Assembly (NCBI GenBank): GCA_003427395.1
Contig: BFEA01000224.1
Coordinates: forward strand, 881,633-926,064
Length of the DNA stretch: 44,432 nucleotides
Source of the DNA: Chara braunii
Taxonomy: Eukaryota; Streptophyta; Charophyceae; Charales; Characeae
Direction: 5' to 3'
The position numbers and the translations under genes were made by a program. The notes beneath the pieces are model-generated. The model was not told the DNA's origin. It saw nothing but the letters and a program-made list of their open reading frames with translations, and made no database searches. Position 1 is the first letter of the stretch, and each line of letters begins with the position of its first letter. Of this stretch, positions 39,625 through 44,432 are shown piece after piece.

Positions 39625-42120
39625 TGTGACGTCAGTATCTGACAGGTCAGGTCATATCTTTGAGTCTTCCGTTGCAGTGCGACGAACCATTTTCTGTAAT
39701 CACGCGACTTTCTGCGCGAAGCCGTCCACGGGAAATGATGGGTCGGATGGATGAGTTGGGGAAAAGATGGGTGGGTCGGGCCAAGTTGCATGGATGACCT
39801 CGTTTCTTTTTGTTTTCTGTGGAAATTTGTCGGGTCGGTCTCGGGAAGGTCCCACGCCAACGATTGGGTAACTGCACCTTAGCGAGCGAGATGAAAAACG
39901 ATTGTCATGACTTCTTTCTTGTTCTGCTGTGAGGCAGTGTGAGCAGTAGAAATTTTTGGCGTGATCATCGCACTGGAATATCGTTTTCGAATTTCAACTG
40001 ACGTCAAACCCCCACGAGCTCACGGAATTGTTCTTGGGCTTTTCGGAATTTTTTTTTGCAGTTAGGACTTAGGATAGGAATTTAGGTACTCTGAATTTTG
40101 CTACGCCACGCTTCTCACTCGCGCACATCTCGTGGCACTAGGAGTTGGGCTCTGACTGCATCGCGCCCTTAATCTTGTGTAACTGTCGTTTTTGGCGGGC
40201 GCGATTGTAAATGTATCTTTCTTCTTCTTTGGTTTCCTCGTGTTTACCCGCCTTCCATTTCTTCCTCGCCTCACATACTCTGTTTTAATTGGTCTGAACG
40301 CCTGCATGACCGGATCGATGCGTGGAGTGTGGCTACGACCCCCACGCCGTGGCCTGGCCATGCAGACGTAGGCACCTCCTCTCTTCCCCTCCTGACCACT
40401 TAGGCTTAATCTCGTACCTTTCGCGCAAGCATGCAAGCTCTAAATCTTGCAAGCACGATTAGTTTGCTCTCTATGAACCTTGGAGTTAGCGCGATCAATG
40501 AGGGTCGGCTAATGAGTCAGCTTGAGAGATGAGTCGACGAGAGAATTGGGCGACCCGACGAGCTGGTGTTGGGTATGCGGGGTTGACGTGCGGGGCCGCG
40601 GAGGACTGTGGCGCACGGACGAACCTGGCTTGCATGCTCGGACCAAGCGGGGTGACAACTTTGAGTTGATACGCAGCGACGAACTGCCCGTATCGGGGGT
40701 GTAGAGCGGAGAGAGAGAGAGAGAAAGAGAGAAGAGCAGTCGTGAGTGGGATGAAGTCCCTTCTTTGTTTATCTAAATAATTTTGGTTTCTACTATGGCC
40801 GATTTTGTTGCGGCCTTTCAAACTTTTCCTTGTAAATCATCTCGGATTTTCTTTGTCGCTTTTGCCTCGTATGTATGCATGGAATGGATGTGAATTTTTT
40901 TTCATTAGTGATCTTTTCAGATTTCCAATCTTGTTTTGGGATGCTTGTTTAATTCTAGTATCCATTTGCATCTGATTGAAAGCACTCGCTACGGATGTTT
41001 GGGTTTGATCGTTAGTCTTCGATCGTCATCAGATCACCAAAAATGCTGTGATGTGTTAATTGTCCTTTCCCTTTCCCTCTCCTTTCGTCACATGAATGGT
41101 ATGAATATGAGTCTTGGATCTCACCCAACCTAGTAGAGATAGGATAGTTGCATGCATGTAGGATATAATCGCTACCTCGACACAAGAGGCCCGAGTCTAG
41201 TCTGCTTCCGCTCATGTGCACGCTCACGTACGACCGTGATCTCAAGAAGACCGAGTCGCAGCGTACGCGCGCGTCTGCATGAGTCCACCTCGAAATTACC
41301 ATGAGGATGAGGGAAACCAAATTTGCTAGCCGGATATGGCTGAGGAAAGTCCCTTTTGGATCACCGATCGTGAAAGCATGAGGGACCCGGAGTATCGCGA
41401 GCACTAGAAATGCAAACAACTCAGACGGCGGGGAAACTTGAGAAACCCGGAATTCCCCTGTCTAACGGAGAACAACCGACTGTGCGCGGGGGATTTTCAC
41501 TGGCCCATAACCAGCGATCCCAGGGGCCCAGACTATCCCGATACCGACAACACTCAATATTACATATCTCCGAGCTTCGTCGTTATTAATACCAGTTTCC
41601 CTCCCTTCCATCTCCTCCTTCCATATCACCAGCTCACATTGGTACCGTGAAATTCCCTAGCTCGCTATTGGCCCCGCCCACCGTGCGGGGATTGCGAGTG
41701 GTACCAGACATACCGGGCTTCGGCATTTTTCCGGCGAACCTGAACCGAAGCCGAGCAGCAATTGCACAGCCTTCGCTTACGGTCCGCCTCGTCGGATTCC
41801 GAAGCTTGGTACGAGCAGCGCCGACAGTTGTTCGCCCAGCGCGACAGCCACGGTGTCTCCCCGGTCCACCAGATAAGGGACCGGCCGCGGCGACGCAACT
41901 GGCAGAGACCATAGCCCCATTCCCGAAGGAGGAAACACCAGAAACGATCTTCACATACCATCTTCAAGTTGCACCGTTGTCCCCAACACTTGCCACTGGA
42001 GATCTCAGTTCCGACCTGGGACTCCACTCCCACTTTCCTAAAATCCTTGGCACACCCCCTTTTCGCACTTCCGGGGCCCCATCCCACTCCGATCAGGAAG
42101 TCGCGCTGGGCATGAGGTTG
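39625..42120 (+). repeat. Repeat unit copy B (2.5 kb)
   Basis: Direct-orientation paralogue of copy A (34373-37270), about 5 kb downstream. The order of landmarks is kept: tgacttctttcttgttctgc at 39908, cgtggcctggccatgcag at 40347, gcggggttgacg at 40577, an AG-rich tract at 40709, a short region of protein-like similarity near 41560-41650 (FPPFHLLLPYHQLTLVP against FPPYHCILPYHSLTIVP in copy A), and ggcacaccc..cttttcgcac at 42050. Divergence includes many substitutions and small indels, so the duplication is old. No transposase or RT is recognised inside. Confidence 0.85.
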
Positions 42121-42298
42121 GGGCGTCACAGCGCTACATATCTGGATGTACACCGCTTGTCGATGCTTTGCTGACACTGCATTGTCCATTCGAGTCATTT
42201 GCTGACCACTGCATTGTCCATTTGAGTCCTTTTCACCACTTCGTGGATCCTTGGCTCCATATACATTCAATTTGCTCTACTGAGCATGCATCAGACAG

Positions 42299-42301
<3 letters not shown>

Positions 42302-42372
<71 letters not shown>

Positions 42373-42389
42373 GCTGCGATGTCCTGAAT

Positions 42390-42421
<32 letters not shown>
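42302..42421. repeat. Two (AG)n tracts split by 22 bp
   Basis: AG units at 42302-42370, then ccgctgcgatgtcctgaatt and a few bases, then AG again at 42393-42421. Confidence 0.96.
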
Positions 42422-42426
<5 letters not shown>

Positions 42427-42859
42427 ACTGTGTACTCTCTTCAACGGCCTTGAGGTTGGCCGCGCGGTGGCGTGCGTGGGATTGGGTGCACCCCCGTACG
42501 ACGTGCTCGTCAGCGGGATCTATGCCATGGAGCTGTTGGCGGATACGACAGCGGAATCTATGCCATGGAGCTGTTGGCGGATACGGCGACAGGGATCTGC
42601 TGTCCAACGTCATCATCTTCGCAAAGAAACTGCATGACATCATCCCCGACGAGTGGGTTTGTAATGACTGTGACGATGTTGGGGACATAATCCGACATGT
42701 GATGTCGCCCATAGCCGCTGAGCATGCTGGCAAGATGGCAGACACCCCTTTCTACAAGACTGTGTTGGAACCCCCCTGTAGGGGCAGATCGTACCTGCAC
42801 AGACTAGTGCAAGTTTGGGACCCGGAGGATAAAAATTGTGTGTACGTATGCCGGTGATA
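42422..42859 (+). pseudogene. Possible coding remnant or exon, unrecognised
   Basis: From about 42590 to 42857 one frame reads like a structured protein: DLLSNVIIFAKKLHDIIPDE, CNDCDDVGDIIRHVMSP, LVQVWDPEDKNCVYVCR, then TGA. Cys pairs (CNDC) are visible. Upstream the frame is unclear because a 38-bp tandem duplication shifts it. A possible splice donor (gtacgtatg) is at about 42841. I recognise no family. It could be a host exon or another transposon gene fragment. Confidence 0.35.
42518..42593 (+). repeat. 38-bp tandem duplication
   Basis: atctatgccatggagctgtt plus ggcggatacg starts at 42518 and again at 42556. The period of 38 is not a multiple of three, so it shifts any frame that crosses it. 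Confidence 0.9.

Positions 42860-44432
<1,573 letters not shown>

Overview
The window looks like nuclear DNA of a complex green-lineage eukaryote, most likely a charophyte alga of the Chara type. This rests on three things: the shape of the retroelement proteins (the gag-like coiled coil that opens MVDTRSGKTTSPYTQEQQ reminds me of retroelement proteins recalled from Chara), the plant-type U6-like sequence and the CCCTAAA telomere-type repeats. The species call is from memory, not from a search. It is a repeat-dominated, gene-poor stretch of a draft assembly, with a 411-N gap, a 4-N gap, scattered single Ns, and three 38-bp Tn5/Nextera mate-pair junction sequences that are library artefacts and not biology.

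Layout. 0-7 kb: an AG tract, a cluster of ten TTGACC motifs, a 335-bp near-perfect foldback (709-1043), then a decayed Ty3/gypsy pol (1464-5783) with gag, RT, RNase H, integrase and chromo-like remnants, broken by stops and frameshifts. 7-15 kb: a decayed plus-strand L1-type LINE with ORF1 (CCHC knuckle) and ORF2 (endonuclease, RT, zinc-binding tail), whose 3' end meets a 0.7-kb terminal-inverted-repeat element. 15.6-16.3 kb: two U6 snRNA-like sequences, one nearly full length. 16.9-17.65 kb: the best host gene in the window, an intact ORF for a secreted six-cysteine protein with a Ser/Pro/Glu-rich 11-residue repeat tail. 18-24 kb: microsatellites, an adapter-induced duplication, foldbacks, a ~110-bp tandem repeat, and a truncated minus-strand LINE inserted in one arm of a large foldback. 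24.5-28.7 kb: a second minus-strand LINE, ORF2 open except for one TAG, with a poly(A) tail. 29-33.8 kb: several small foldback elements, a short interstitial telomere-like repeat, and an insertion that is almost only poly(A) between target-site duplications. 34.4-42.1 kb: two diverged direct copies of a 2.5-2.9-kb unit, copy A containing a chimeric adapter-bounded insert, with a Myb/SANT-like (trihelix-type) gene between them. 42.3-44.4 kb: AG tracts, a possible coding remnant with a 38-bp tandem duplication, and a terminal GA tract that runs into 42 G.

There is no operon-like gene cooperation here. The story is nested transposition and decay, with one or two host genes and one Myb/SANT gene embedded. 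I did not find a convincing new enzymatic or defence system. The items most worth following are the insertion-bearing U6 sequence, the repetitive secreted protein, the poly(A)-only insertion, the recurring foldback termini, the A/B repeat unit, and the assembly artefacts, which matter to anyone using this scaffold.
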